A stretch of 64,000 nucleotides of DNA from Sphingomonas kyeonggiensis (GTDB lineage Bacteria > Pseudomonadota > Alphaproteobacteria > Sphingomonadales > Sphingomonadaceae): positions 1,276,024-1,340,023 of the forward strand of contig NZ_JACIEH010000003.1 of NCBI RefSeq assembly GCF_014196745.1, given 5' to 3'. The notes beneath the pieces are model-generated. The model was not told where the DNA came from. It was given only the letters and a program-made list of their open reading frames with translations, and made no database searches. The stretch's first letter is position 1. Each line of letters starts with the position of its first letter. A program made the translations under genes and the position numbers. Shown here one piece after another: positions 10,809 through 19,233 of this stretch.

Positions 10809-12074
10809 ATGGCTCTTACCGCGCTCGCCATCAGAAACGCCCAGCCCAAAGCCAAGCAATACAAGCTCGGAGACGGGCACTCCCTCTTCCTCCTGGTGAT
10901 GCCGAACGGCGCCAAATACTGGCGCTTCCGCTATCGCTTTCTCGACAAGCAGAAGGTTCTCGCGATCGGCGTTTGGCCCGAGGTCAGCCTGGCCGATGCC
11001 CGCGCCAAGCGCGACTCCGCGCGCAGGATGATCGACGACGGTGTCGACCCGATGGTCGAGAAGAAGCGCCGGAAGCTTCGCGCCCAGATTGACGCGAACG
11101 TCACCTTCAAGGGCGTCGCCGAGGAATGGTTCGTCAAGATCACCCGGGAGGAGCGGGCTGACGTCACGCTCAGCAAAGTCCGCTGGTTGCTGGAGAAGGT
11201 CTATCCATTCCTCGGGGGCCTGCCGCTCCATGAGATCGAGGTGCAGGAAGTTCTGGCCGTGCTGCGCAAGGTCGAGGCGACGGGACACTATGAAAGTGCC
11301 CGCCGGATGCGCAGCGTGATCAGCCGGGTGTTTCGCTACGGCATTGCGACCGGACGCGCGAAGGTCGACGTCGCCCGCGATCTGCGCGGCGCGATCATCG
11401 TTCCCAAGACCAAGCACTTCGCCGCAATCACCCGCCCCAAGGAAGTCGGAGAGCTTCTGCGCAATATCGAGGACAGTGCCGGCAGCGCAATCACCAGGTT
11501 CGCGCTCCGGATGACGCCGCACGTCTTTGTCCGGCCTGGGGAACTGCGCCGGGCGGAGTGGAGCGAATTCGATCTCGAGCGGGCCGTATGGTCGATCCCG
11601 GCCGAGAAAATGAAGATGCGCTGGCCGCATCAGGTGCCACTCTCGCGGCAGGTACTGGACCTGCTCGACGAGATCCGTCCTCTGACCGGGCACAGCCCCT
11701 ATGTCTTTCCGGCACTCCATACCTGGAAGCGCCCGATGTCGGAGAACACCATCACCTTCGCGTTGCGGCGGATGGGATATGGTGGCGATCAGATGACCGC
11801 GCATGGCTTTCGCGCCATGGCGGCGACCCTGCTCAACGAGATGGGGCTGTGGAATCCCGACGCGATCGAGCGGCAACTCGCGCACATGGAGAATAATGGT
11901 GTGCGGCGCGCCTATGCCCGCGGACAATATTGGGAGGAGCGGGTGCGGATGATGCAGCACTGGTCCGACTATCTGGACCAACTGCGTGACGGCGACGGAA
12001 ACGACAAGTCATTTGGTGACGGAAAGGTCGTGACCATCGATTTCGGAGGGCGAGCCAGACGTCAAAACCAGTAA
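10809..12074 (+). CDS. Tyrosine recombinase, P4-type integrase
   Basis: 421 residues with the three-part architecture of P4-like integrases: an N-terminal DUF4102-like arm-binding domain (LTALAIRNAQPKAKQYKLGD ... YWRFRYRF), a SAM-like core-binding domain (~residues 90-190) and a catalytic domain. Visible catalytic residues are Arg in RPGELRRAEW, His-x-x-Arg in TAHGFRAMAATLL, and the nucleophilic Tyr in the RAYARGQYW region. This family inserts islands into the 3' ends of tRNA genes, and it sits directly after tRNA-Leu. The start at 10809 (MALTALAIR) is favoured by the upstream CGGAG; an in-frame ATG at 10776 lacks this. It appears intact. Confidence 0.95.
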   Translation: MALTALAIRNAQPKAKQYKLGDGHSLFLLVMPNGAKYWRFRYRFLDKQKVLAIGVWPEVSLADARAKRDSARRMIDDGVDPMVEKKRRKLRAQIDANVTFKGVAEEWFVKITREERADVTLSKVRWLLEKVYPFLGGLPLHEIEVQEVLAVLRKVEATGHYESARRMRSVISRVFRYGIATGRAKVDVARDLRGAIIVPKTKHFAAITRPKEVGELLRNIEDSAGSAITRFALRMTPHVFVRPGELRRAEWSEFDLERAVWSIPAEKMKMRWPHQVPLSRQVLDLLDEIRPLTGHSPYVFPALHTWKRPMSENTITFALRRMGYGGDQMTAHGFRAMAATLLNEMGLWNPDAIERQLAHMENNGVRRAYARGQYWEERVRMMQHWSDYLDQLRDGDGNDKSFGDGKVVTIDFGGRARRQNQ

Positions 12075-12229
12075 GCAAGCACGCAACTGCCGGCGGTCTT
12101 GCGTTCGCCCCTCGCCGTTGGGTCGCTGATTGGCGATCCCGAAAGCAGCCGGCCGTCGGCTGGGCGTACGCGGAGCTAATGGTGGAGGGTGGCTTTGGAG
12201 CGTGTCCGGCTTCCGTAGGAAATTATAAT

Positions 12230-12353
12230 GTACGCTTATGCGATCCTTATCGATAATATCTGGTTCAGTGTACGTAAAAGCGTACCTTATTGCCAGAAGC
12301 AACTATGAGCGCTTATATAGACCTTATGCGGCTCAAACGATGATAAGGATCGT
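12230..12353. promoter_or_regulatory. Repeat-rich hipBA control region
   Basis: This AT-rich gap ahead of hipB holds two nested inverted repeats: GTACGCTT (12230-12237) with AAGCGTAC (12278-12285), and CGATCCTTATC (12241-12251) with GATAAGGATCG (12342-12352). It also holds a direct repeat CTTATGCG (12235-12242 and 12323-12330). HipB antitoxins bind several operators and repress their own operon, so multiple HipB sites are the natural reading. The composition is clearly more AT-rich than the flanks. Confidence 0.55.
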
Positions 12354-12359
12354 ATTTCC

Positions 12360-12707
12360 GTGCCTAATGAAGATATCGCGCAGCAGCCCATTGCCAATGT
12401 GCTCGTGATGCTCGGTGAGCGGATCGAGAAATACCGTCTGTCACGCAATCTGCGCCAGCAGGATATAGCGGACGCAGCCGGAATCCGGCGGGGGACCGTT
12501 GGCAAACTAGAAAAGGGCGGCGGTACGATCGAGACGCTAGCGCGTGTGCTGCGCGCACTCGATATCGGGGACCGCCTGCTGGATATCGTACCCGATGCGC
12601 GCCAGAGCCCGATGGATGCGCGCACGACGCGAGGCACCGACCGCGCGCGGGCGCGGCCGCAAGAGCCGGACGCGGGCGATGCACCCTGGTCCTGGGGGAA
12701 GGAATAA
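12360..12707 (+). CDS. hipB: HipB-like antitoxin, XRE-family DNA-binding protein
   Basis: 115 residues starting at GTG (12360), with AAGGAT about 9 nt upstream. Residues ~17-75 form an XRE helix-turn-helix (LGERIEKYRLSRNLRQQDIA ... GIRRGTVGKLEKGGGTIETL). The C-terminal tail is disordered, Arg/Pro/Asp-rich and ends in WSWGKE. It precedes hipA by 3 bp, the classical antitoxin-first order. It should bind HipA and autorepress the operon through the upstream repeats. Confidence 0.88.
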   Translation: MPNEDIAQQPIANVLVMLGERIEKYRLSRNLRQQDIADAAGIRRGTVGKLEKGGGTIETLARVLRALDIGDRLLDIVPDARQSPMDARTTRGTDRARARPQEPDAGDAPWSWGKE

Positions 12708-12710
12708 TCG

Positions 12711-14027
12711 ATGCCGGACATTACACGTGCGGAAGTCTGGCTATGGGGTCGGCAGATCGGCGCGGTCCTCTGGGACGATCAACGTCAGCTCGGATCGTTC
12801 GAATATGATCCGAAATTTCTGACCTCACGGATCGAGATCGCGCCGCTCACGGTACCTCTCCGCGCGGGCGTGTTCGATTTTCCCAATCTGTCGCGCGAGA
12901 CGTTCAAGGGCCTGCCGGGATTTCTGTCGGACAGCTTGCCCGACAAGTTCGGCAACCTGCTCATCGACCGCTGGCTCGCCGAGCAGGGTCGGGGGGCGAG
13001 CAGCATGAACCCGGTTGAACGGCTCTGCTACACAGGCGTGCGCGGGATGGGTGCGCTCGAATTCCGTCCAGCCAAAGCCGATGTCGATCGCAAGAGCGAG
13101 CCTGTCGAGATCGCGCACCTGGTTGATCTGGCTTCGGCGATCCTGACCCAGCGCGAGGCGCTCAAGGGCCAGCTGGATGGCAAGCACGATGCAGCCGCAC
13201 TCCAGGAGATCCTGAAGGTCGGCACTTCGGCCGGCGGCGCGCGAGCAAAAGCCGTGCTGGCCTGGAACCCGACCACCGGCGAATTCCGATCGGGCCAGGT
13301 GGAGGTGGCCGAGGGGTTTGAATCCTGGCTGCTCAAATTTGATGGAGTCGCCGACAATGGCGACAAGGAGCTGGCCGACCCGAAAGGCTTCGGTCGCCTG
13401 GAATATGCCTGCTATCTTGCCGCGCGCGAGGCCGGCATAGATATGATGCCGTGCCGGCTACACGAAGAGGGCGGACGGGCGCACTTCATGACCAAGCGCT
13501 TCGACCGCACCGAGGGCGGCAAGATCCACATGCTGTCGCTGGGCGCCATGCGGCACTTCGATTTCAACCTGGCGCGTGCGTATTCCTACGAGCAGGCAAT
13601 CGAGACGATCCGCAAGCTTAACCTAGGGCAGAAAGCGATCGAAGAGCAGCTGCGCCGGGCCTACTTCAACATCCTGATTCGTAACCAGGATGACCATGTC
13701 AAAAACATCGCCTTCCTGATGGACCAGCAGGGCACGTGGCGCCTGTCGCCCGCATTCGACGTCGCCTATGCGCACAACCCTTCGGGCCCGTGGACGAGCG
13801 AGCATCAGATGTCGCTCAACGGCAAGACTACCGATTTCACTCTCGCCGATCTGCTCGCATTTGCGGGCTTCTGCGACGTCAAATCGGCCCGCGCGAAATC
13901 CATCCTGGAGAAGGCCTATAAGGCGGTCTCGGACTGGGATCGCCATGCGCTTGCCGCCGCGGTCCCGGCAGGCCTCTCCCATCGCGCCAAAACCGCGTTC
14001 CGCACCGCTATCGTCACAGCGGGCTGA
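12711..14027 (+). CDS. hipA: HipA-family Ser/Thr protein kinase toxin
   Basis: 438 residues, the usual HipA length. An N-terminal couple_hipA-type domain is followed by the kinase core with the phosphate-binding segment GTSAGGARAKAV (~171-182), the catalytic loop NQDDHVKN (Asp near 327-328) and the metal-binding Asp of SPAFDV (~350). HipA of E. coli phosphorylates glutamyl-tRNA synthetase and causes dormancy; HipA relatives can have other targets, which cannot be read here. All key residues are present, so the kinase is probably active. It is likely cargo of the integrase-bearing element. Confidence 0.93.
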   Translation: MPDITRAEVWLWGRQIGAVLWDDQRQLGSFEYDPKFLTSRIEIAPLTVPLRAGVFDFPNLSRETFKGLPGFLSDSLPDKFGNLLIDRWLAEQGRGASSMNPVERLCYTGVRGMGALEFRPAKADVDRKSEPVEIAHLVDLASAILTQREALKGQLDGKHDAAALQEILKVGTSAGGARAKAVLAWNPTTGEFRSGQVEVAEGFESWLLKFDGVADNGDKELADPKGFGRLEYACYLAAREAGIDMMPCRLHEEGGRAHFMTKRFDRTEGGKIHMLSLGAMRHFDFNLARAYSYEQAIETIRKLNLGQKAIEEQLRRAYFNILIRNQDDHVKNIAFLMDQQGTWRLSPAFDVAYAHNPSGPWTSEHQMSLNGKTTDFTLADLLAFAGFCDVKSARAKSILEKAYKAVSDWDRHALAAAVPAGLSHRAKTAFRTAIVTAG

Positions 14028-14200
14028 TTCACGTCGGGCGCCATTCACGGCGTCCGGCGTTTTGTGGAGGCCGTTCGAACTCGCGAGTGCGCGATGAATG
14101 AAAGTGGAATGGCGCTTTGCGCCCCAATTCCAGCCGTTTGACCCCCGTCGAATAACCCGATGCGGCAGGTTCTTAGAGACAGGTTCGTTTGGCAGAACGC

Positions 14201-15703
14201 TCACCGTACCTGCGATAGGTCTCCTAGTATGAGCGCGATCGTGCGCGCGGCGCGCCCTCGGCCGCTTTCACCCTTGGCCGCAACAATCAGGAGGTCGGGG
14301 GCGATTCCTGCAACCTCGTCGGTGCCGTCCGCACGCAACCGCAGGCAATTCGGAATGCGAAACCGAAGCTTCGAATGCGCCAGCACCAGCGGATCACCGC
14401 TTGCCATGAATCCGCACCCATCTCCGCCCGTGCGGGTGCCGATCGTCCTGGCGATGCCATTGTCCTTCATGGCCGCAGCAAACATCTCCGCCGCGGAAAA
14501 ACTGCGGTTGTCGGTCAGCACATACACGGGGCCGGTCCAAGTGCCGAAATAGGGTTCGATTTCTGCGGACCAGGACAGGCGGCTTGCTAGGGCGCGATCG
14601 CCATAGGCACCTTTGGGCAGGCTACGCTCGAAACCGCCCGCGGAGCCTGCGGTGAGGAGATTGCTGCATGCCTCAGCCTTCCAGGGCCGCTGTTCACGCC
14701 AGACCCAGCTGAGATCGCAGCGCTGGGAACCGATCCGTGCCTTGGCGCCTTGGAAGAACTGGCGTGCCTGCTCCAGTGCCCTTGCTCCTTCCGCCTTTGG
14801 TTGACGGGCAAGGCCGTGGTTCATCGACTGGATCTGCTCGTCGAAATACCCGGCGGAAACCGGCGCATTCACCATCAGCATCGGGGCGGAGGAGACGGTG
14901 CGATCGGTGAACATGCGCGGCATCCAGTCGCCACTATCTCCGCCACCGCGGTTGCTCCCCACATCGACCAGCACCGCCACGGCACCGCGCTCGCGCAGGC
15001 TGACCAATGTCTCGGCAAGCGCAGCGAACCAGAGGTCGCTTGCGGCGTCCTCGATCGCGCGGGCCGTGATCTGGTCACCGGCAGCAGCCAGCGTGGCCCA
15101 AGCGCGAAGACAAGTGGCGGGGAACGCAGTCGCTTCGAACTCTTGGATACGCACGATGCCGATCCTGCGGCCGTCCGGGCCTGGCACCAACCCGCTGCGG
15201 AACGGCGCGCTCAGGCCATCGCCCAGCATCACGAAACCCGGAAGGCTCTCAAAGGCTAAGGTGAATACGACGGGGCTGGTCGCAGCGTAGCCGAGCGCCG
15301 CACACCCGGTGGCCGGTTCGCGCGGGTCCAGCACTGCCGCCGCGGGTTCGGGCGCCACAGGCCCCACAGGCACCGCGAGTCGGGACAGGGGCGACAGATG
15401 CCCGTCACGAAAGCCTGCAACGAAATCAAGCAGCGCCTTCTCGGCTTCCCCATCGGTCGACGCACGGCCGAGTGCCTCGCGGGCGCTGCGCTCAAGACGG
15501 GGAACATCGACCCCGCTTTGCGGCGATCCCATCCAGGCCAAGTTGACATAGGCACGTTCAAGCTCGGCCTTGAGCTGGCCGAAATCCTCCACCCATGCCG
15601 CACGGTTGAAACCCGATTCTTCGTCCTGCGCCACAGCCGGCTGCATTGAGATGCTTGCCGCCGCGAGCAGCACTAGGCTGCGGGCTTTCCGGAACATCGC
15701 CAT
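14201..15703 (-). CDS. S41-family peptidase (tail-specific protease-like), secreted
   Basis: About 500 residues with a signal peptide (KARSLVLLAAASISM ... AVA|QDEES). The C-terminal half has the S41 fold: AVLVDVGSNRGGGDSGDW, then VYVLTDNRSFSAAEMFAAAMKDNG (the Ser of SFSAAEMFA is the nucleophile position) and IGTRTGGDG. No PDZ domain is obvious. It should cleave peptides or proteins in the periplasm. The start at 15703 (MAMFRK) is chosen because GGAG lies 9 nt upstream; the ATG at 15718 has no binding site. It is preceded by an AraC regulator gene in the same direction, 78 bp away. Confidence 0.85.
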   Translation of the reverse strand: MAMFRKARSLVLLAAASISMQPAVAQDEESGFNRAAWVEDFGQLKAELERAYVNLAWMGSPQSGVDVPRLERSAREALGRASTDGEAEKALLDFVAGFRDGHLSPLSRLAVPVGPVAPEPAAAVLDPREPATGCAALGYAATSPVVFTLAFESLPGFVMLGDGLSAPFRSGLVPGPDGRRIGIVRIQEFEATAFPATCLRAWATLAAAGDQITARAIEDAASDLWFAALAETLVSLRERGAVAVLVDVGSNRGGGDSGDWMPRMFTDRTVSSAPMLMVNAPVSAGYFDEQIQSMNHGLARQPKAEGARALEQARQFFQGAKARIGSQRCDLSWVWREQRPWKAEACSNLLTAGSAGGFERSLPKGAYGDRALASRLSWSAEIEPYFGTWTGPVYVLTDNRSFSAAEMFAAAMKDNGIARTIGTRTGGDGCGFMASGDPLVLAHSKLRFRIPNCLRLRADGTDEVAGIAPDLLIVAAKGESGRGRAARTIALILGDLSQVR

Positions 15704-15780
15704 CCGCACATTCTCCATCTACTAACCGCGCGATAGATCACGAGCGCGCGTGCGTATTGGATGCGGTGTACGATTGTACG

Positions 15781-16536
15781 CTACGACCTCTTGCGGAATG
15801 CCGCCGGCGTGCAGCCCACTTCAGCCTTGAAGACCCGGGTCAGGTGAGACTGGTCGTAGAAGCCGCAGCTCTGTGCGATTTCGGCGAGCGGCATGCGCGT
15901 CGCTGCCAGTAGCTCGGATGCGGCCACCACGCGAAGCTTGCGCTGATGCTGGCCAATGGTGTGCCCGAACTTGCGCCGAAATCCGCGCGACAGCCGGACA
16001 GGATCGCACCCAACCGCCGCTGCGATCGCACGCAGGTCGTGCGGCTCATGGCCATGTTCCGCCAGGTAGGCGCAGGCATCTCTCAACCAGCGCGCAGGCA
16101 CGTCCGCTCGCTGCGACGCCGATCTGCCGAAGAGTGCCAGCAGCTCTTGGCCAAGGCCTTCGAGCGCGATGCTGGAGAATGCGTCGTTGATCGACAACTC
16201 TGCGACCATCCGGCGACCGATCTCCGCAGCCGCAGGGGTGTGGATCGCGGGAGCTTCCTCAAGCCTTATGTGCTCGGCCAGAAACGCAAGAACCGGCGTG
16301 TTAGGCTCCAACAGCAATTTGGACGCGCCGGACCGACCAATACGTTGGGCATGGGGCTCATAGGGTGGACAAAAGGACAGGCTCCCCGCCCGATATTGCT
16401 CGGAACGCCCGCGCACGGCCTCTTCATAATCGCCGGCAATCAGAATGCAGAGGCTTGGCGTCTCATGGAAATGATCCGCCATCGACGAGCCGGCGGGATA
16501 GCGGCGGGTCCGGAGCGATTCGAACTGCACGCCCAT
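15781..16536 (-). CDS. AraC-family transcriptional regulator with cupin-like sensor
   Basis: 251 residues. The N-terminal ~110 residues resemble a cupin sensor domain (ADHFHETPSLCILIAGDYEE, GSLSFCPPYEPHAQRI). The C-terminal 100 residues are the AraC DNA-binding domain (DLRAIAAAVGCDPVRLSRGFRRKFG, then LAEIAQSCGFYDQSHLTRVFKAEVG). It lies upstream of the S41 peptidase gene in the same direction and could control it. The ATG at 16536 is preceded by GAAGGTAG at good spacing. The effector is unknown. Confidence 0.88.
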   Translation of the reverse strand: MGVQFESLRTRRYPAGSSMADHFHETPSLCILIAGDYEEAVRGRSEQYRAGSLSFCPPYEPHAQRIGRSGASKLLLEPNTPVLAFLAEHIRLEEAPAIHTPAAAEIGRRMVAELSINDAFSSIALEGLGQELLALFGRSASQRADVPARWLRDACAYLAEHGHEPHDLRAIAAAVGCDPVRLSRGFRRKFGHTIGQHQRKLRVVAASELLAATRMPLAEIAQSCGFYDQSHLTRVFKAEVGCTPAAFRKRS

Positions 16537-16648
16537 GACCGCTACCTTCGTTGCTTAGGCTCTACACTACGTGCGCAGGATGTCCGCTACTAGCATGATG
16601 CGCAACTGCGGCATGTTGCGGGGACGCTGAGTGGCTGCTGCAGGCTCA

Positions 16649-16680
16649 AGCATAAGCAGTCTTTAGCATAAGCAGTCTTT
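16649..16680. repeat. 16-bp exact tandem duplication
   Basis: AGCATAAGCAGTCTTT occurs twice head to tail (16649-16664 and 16665-16680), immediately beside the long hairpin at 16690. It lies in the 325-bp gap between the AraC gene and the RTX gene, which otherwise shows no gene. Confidence 0.95.
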
Positions 16681-16689
16681 ACAGGCGCT

Positions 16690-16725
16690 GGAGCTTCCGA
16701 CCGCGGTCCCGCGGTCGGAAGCTCC
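16690..16725. repeat. 16-bp perfect hairpin
   Basis: GGAGCTTCCGACCGCG, loop GTCC, then its exact complement. No T-tract on either side, so it is not a clear intrinsic terminator. It could be a REP-like element, a protein binding site, or part of a small mobile relic together with the tandem repeat next to it. Confidence 0.8.
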
Positions 16726-16825
16726 CTGAAAGCGGGCGTCTGTTCATGTAAGCGATGGACTGAACGGAACTACCTCGCCCGTAGCCGCGCCTGGCCATAT
16801 CCTTCATCGATGCATTGTTACGGGT

Positions 16826-16853
16826 GCGCGGGCCGTTGCAAACAGGCCCGCGC
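16826..16853. terminator. Hairpin downstream of the RTX gene
   Basis: GCGCGGGCC (16826-16834) and GGCCCGCGC (16845-16853) form a perfect 9-bp GC-rich stem with a 10-nt loop, 8 bp past the stop codon of the minus-strand RTX gene. It is terminator-like without a long T run. Confidence 0.5.
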
Positions 16854-16861
16854 GTCTTGCA

Positions 16862-18394
16862 TCACAGATGGAAGTCGCTCGAGACCAGCGTGATATTACC
16901 GGTCAGTGCGACCGCGAAATCAGCGACTCCGTTGCCGTCCAAGTCACCATAAACCATCGTCCGCGTGCCCGAATATTCGTACCGCAGTTCTCCCGCCACG
17001 CCGGTGAAGGCGCCCGTCCCGAGGAAACTGAAGGCGTCGTCGATGCCCCCGGCGGCCGCGTCGATCGCGCTCAAGTCGATCCGGTCGCCTTCCGCCTGGC
17101 TGAAGTCGTAGATCAGGTCGGCGGTGGTGGTCGTTAGCCCGGCGAAATCGCCCGAAGCGAAGCGGAACGTGTCGGCACCGGCACCGCCAGTCAGCTGGTC
17201 GCGCCCGGCGCCGCCAATCAGGATGTCGGCACCATCATAGCCGTCGAGAATATCGGCGCCGGCAAGCCCTTCGAGAAAGTTTGCACCCGGATTGCCCGAC
17301 ACGCTGTTGTCGAGCGCATTGCCCGTCCCGTTGAGCGCCGCGGTGCCGGTCAGCATGAGCTGCTCGAGCTCGGCGCCGAGCGTGTAGCTGATGCCCGAAT
17401 TGACCGAATCGATGCCGCCGCCGGCACCTTCGACGATGACGTCGCCGAGGCTGTCGACCGAATATAGGTCGCCGCCTGCACCACCGGACATGAAGTCGTC
17501 GCCCGTGCCGCCATTCAAGACATTGGCGGTGGCGCTGCCGATCAATATGTCGTTGCCCCCATTGCCCTCGATCGCGGTGCTGCCCCAGGGAATACCGCCA
17601 TAGGCATCGGCGCTGACGTCGAACACATCGTCATAGTCGGAGCCGAGCACGGTCTGGATGTGTTCGATGCTGGTGAGCGTGATACCGCCGATCATCGCGG
17701 CGCTGCCACCGAGCACCGCAGTGAAATCGCCCGTAACGCCCGAGGTGGCGGCGGTGAATACGAGACGTACCGAATCGATTCCGCTGCCGCCATCGAGGGT
17801 GTCGTTCACGCCACCGCCGAGCAGATCGTCCCCATCGAGGCCGTAGAGCAGATCGGCTTCGGTGTCGCCATTGCCGCTGGAGGAAAAGCCCTCGAGCCAG
17901 TCGCGGCCGGCGCCGCCGGTCAGCACGTCGTTGCCCGACCAGCCGAAGAGCGACGTGCTGCTCCCGGCGAGGCTGCCGGTCGTGAACGTATCGTTGTAGG
18001 CTGAGCCATAGATGGTGCCGAGCCTCTCCATATTGGTGATCGCGCCGCCCGCGACGGTGATCGAGCCTCCGGTCCAGATCGCACTGAAGTCTACCGTCAG
18101 CGCCGCGGTGGCGTTTTGATAGTTGCCATTGAGCCGATCGGTGCCCGATCCGCCATCGACCAGGTCGCCGGCGCCAGCGGTGACCGTGTCGTCACCATTC
18201 TCGCCGTAGAGCCGGTCGTAGCTGTTCTCGAAGAGCGGACCGCTGATGATCGTGTCGTTGCCGTCACCGCCGCGGATGAGGTCGGCACCGGCGCCGCCAT
18301 CGAGCGTATCATTGCCGCCGAGGCCGTAGATGGTGTCGCCGCTACTTGATCCGGTGATGTAATCGGTGCCGCTGGTGCCAGTATAAGTGGGCAT
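16862..18394 (-). CDS. RTX-type calcium-binding secreted protein without a catalytic domain
   Basis: About 510 residues, almost all hemolysin-type nonapeptide repeats (GGxGxDxxx), such as GLGGNDTLDGGAGADLI near the start and GYDGADILIGGAGRDQLTGGAGADTF near the end, with spacer segments between. The end (DFAVALTGNITLVSSDFHL) resembles the uncleaved C-terminal signal of type I secretion substrates. No protease, lipase or other enzymatic domain is visible. The start at 18394 (MPTYTGTSG) is set by AAGGGGA upstream; frames from 18400 or 18460 are less likely. Calcium-dependent folding outside the cell follows from the family; the role (surface layer, matrix or adhesion) is unknown. No type I secretion genes are in the window. 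Confidence 0.85.
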   Translation of the reverse strand: MPTYTGTSGTDYITGSSSGDTIYGLGGNDTLDGGAGADLIRGGDGNDTIISGPLFENSYDRLYGENGDDTVTAGAGDLVDGGSGTDRLNGNYQNATAALTVDFSAIWTGGSITVAGGAITNMERLGTIYGSAYNDTFTTGSLAGSSTSLFGWSGNDVLTGGAGRDWLEGFSSSGNGDTEADLLYGLDGDDLLGGGVNDTLDGGSGIDSVRLVFTAATSGVTGDFTAVLGGSAAMIGGITLTSIEHIQTVLGSDYDDVFDVSADAYGGIPWGSTAIEGNGGNDILIGSATANVLNGGTGDDFMSGGAGGDLYSVDSLGDVIVEGAGGGIDSVNSGISYTLGAELEQLMLTGTAALNGTGNALDNSVSGNPGANFLEGLAGADILDGYDGADILIGGAGRDQLTGGAGADTFRFASGDFAGLTTTTADLIYDFSQAEGDRIDLSAIDAAAGGIDDAFSFLGTGAFTGVAGELRYEYSGTRTMVYGDLDGNGVADFAVALTGNITLVSSDFHL

Positions 18395-19233
18395 TGCCAT
18401 TCCCCTTATGCCGTGGAGCGCGAGCATCGCGCATGCTTCGCAACGAAATAAATCGATCAAGAAGATGAAACGATAATGACAACGGAATTGTTACCCCATC
18501 GCAAACTATCTATTCTTCTTTTCCTTTTTAAGTGGACGCAGAAGTCGGGTGAGCCGGTCGCGTGCAGGGGAGAACCGACCATCGATCTCGCCCTTGGATA
18601 GTGCCGCGACCACCCATCAGCGGTCCTGGCGGTGTTTCTAGAGGGGCGGTCAGTTAATCGCGGCCGGTCCGGCGGGCGCTCGTTACAGCACATTATTATT
18701 GCGGGCGTAGGAGTTGCTACCGCGCACCACCTGGGCCGTTCAGCCTCAGCTAAATGAGCGGCGGCTATTGCACCCCGCCGGCCCTAAGCTGCCCGTCTGC
18801 AACCGGCCCAAAAGCAGCAGCGAACGTCGCCCTGGACGATCGACAGAACTGCATCTCCTACAAAGTCGCTTGGACCCGTGAATGCCGCCCCTCTAGTTGA
18901 GGCATTTCTGCGGTCCAGCCCACGGCCTGACGCCATCAACCCGTAAAGGGTCCGCTATGCTGTGCATGCGGCCGCTTCGCCTGCAGCTGCGCGGTGACTG
19001 CGGCCGAGCGCCGGACACTTCGGGCGCTTGTCGAGCGGGGACGGTCTCCGCTCCCGGACACGAGCTACGGAGATGCCGCTCAACCTCGCCCAGAAGAGCG
19101 CCTGGAACCTCGCGCGGGCCCTCATGACGGTCGTCATCGTGATCCGGATCGACATCCGGGAATATGGCGGCGTCGAAGCACAGGATTTCGACGGCGATAC
19201 CGATCTGATCGTTCGCGAATATGATCCCCGGGG
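18395..19233. other. Intergenic region without a convincing gene
   Basis: It holds the RTX promoter side (18395-18500, relatively AT-rich) and then degenerate GC-rich sequence. A short repeat-like string, GCAACCGGCCC near 18800, recurs near 25113. A plus-strand frame ending at 19237 (ATG at 19073) would code about 54 residues ending VREYDPRG, but its ribosome binding site is badly placed and its end overlaps the stop of the next minus-strand gene, so I do not call it. Confidence 0.5.

Noticed and set aside
10386..11981. 531-codon minus-strand frame over tRNA-Leu and integrase
   Set aside because: It reads antisense through a tRNA and through the integrase catalytic domain, so it is not a gene.
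10645..16860. Second attachment site (repeat of the tRNA-Leu 3' end)
   Set aside because: I looked for TTCTGGGCACCA and longer parts of the tRNA end after the integrase and found none by eye, so no attR is reported.
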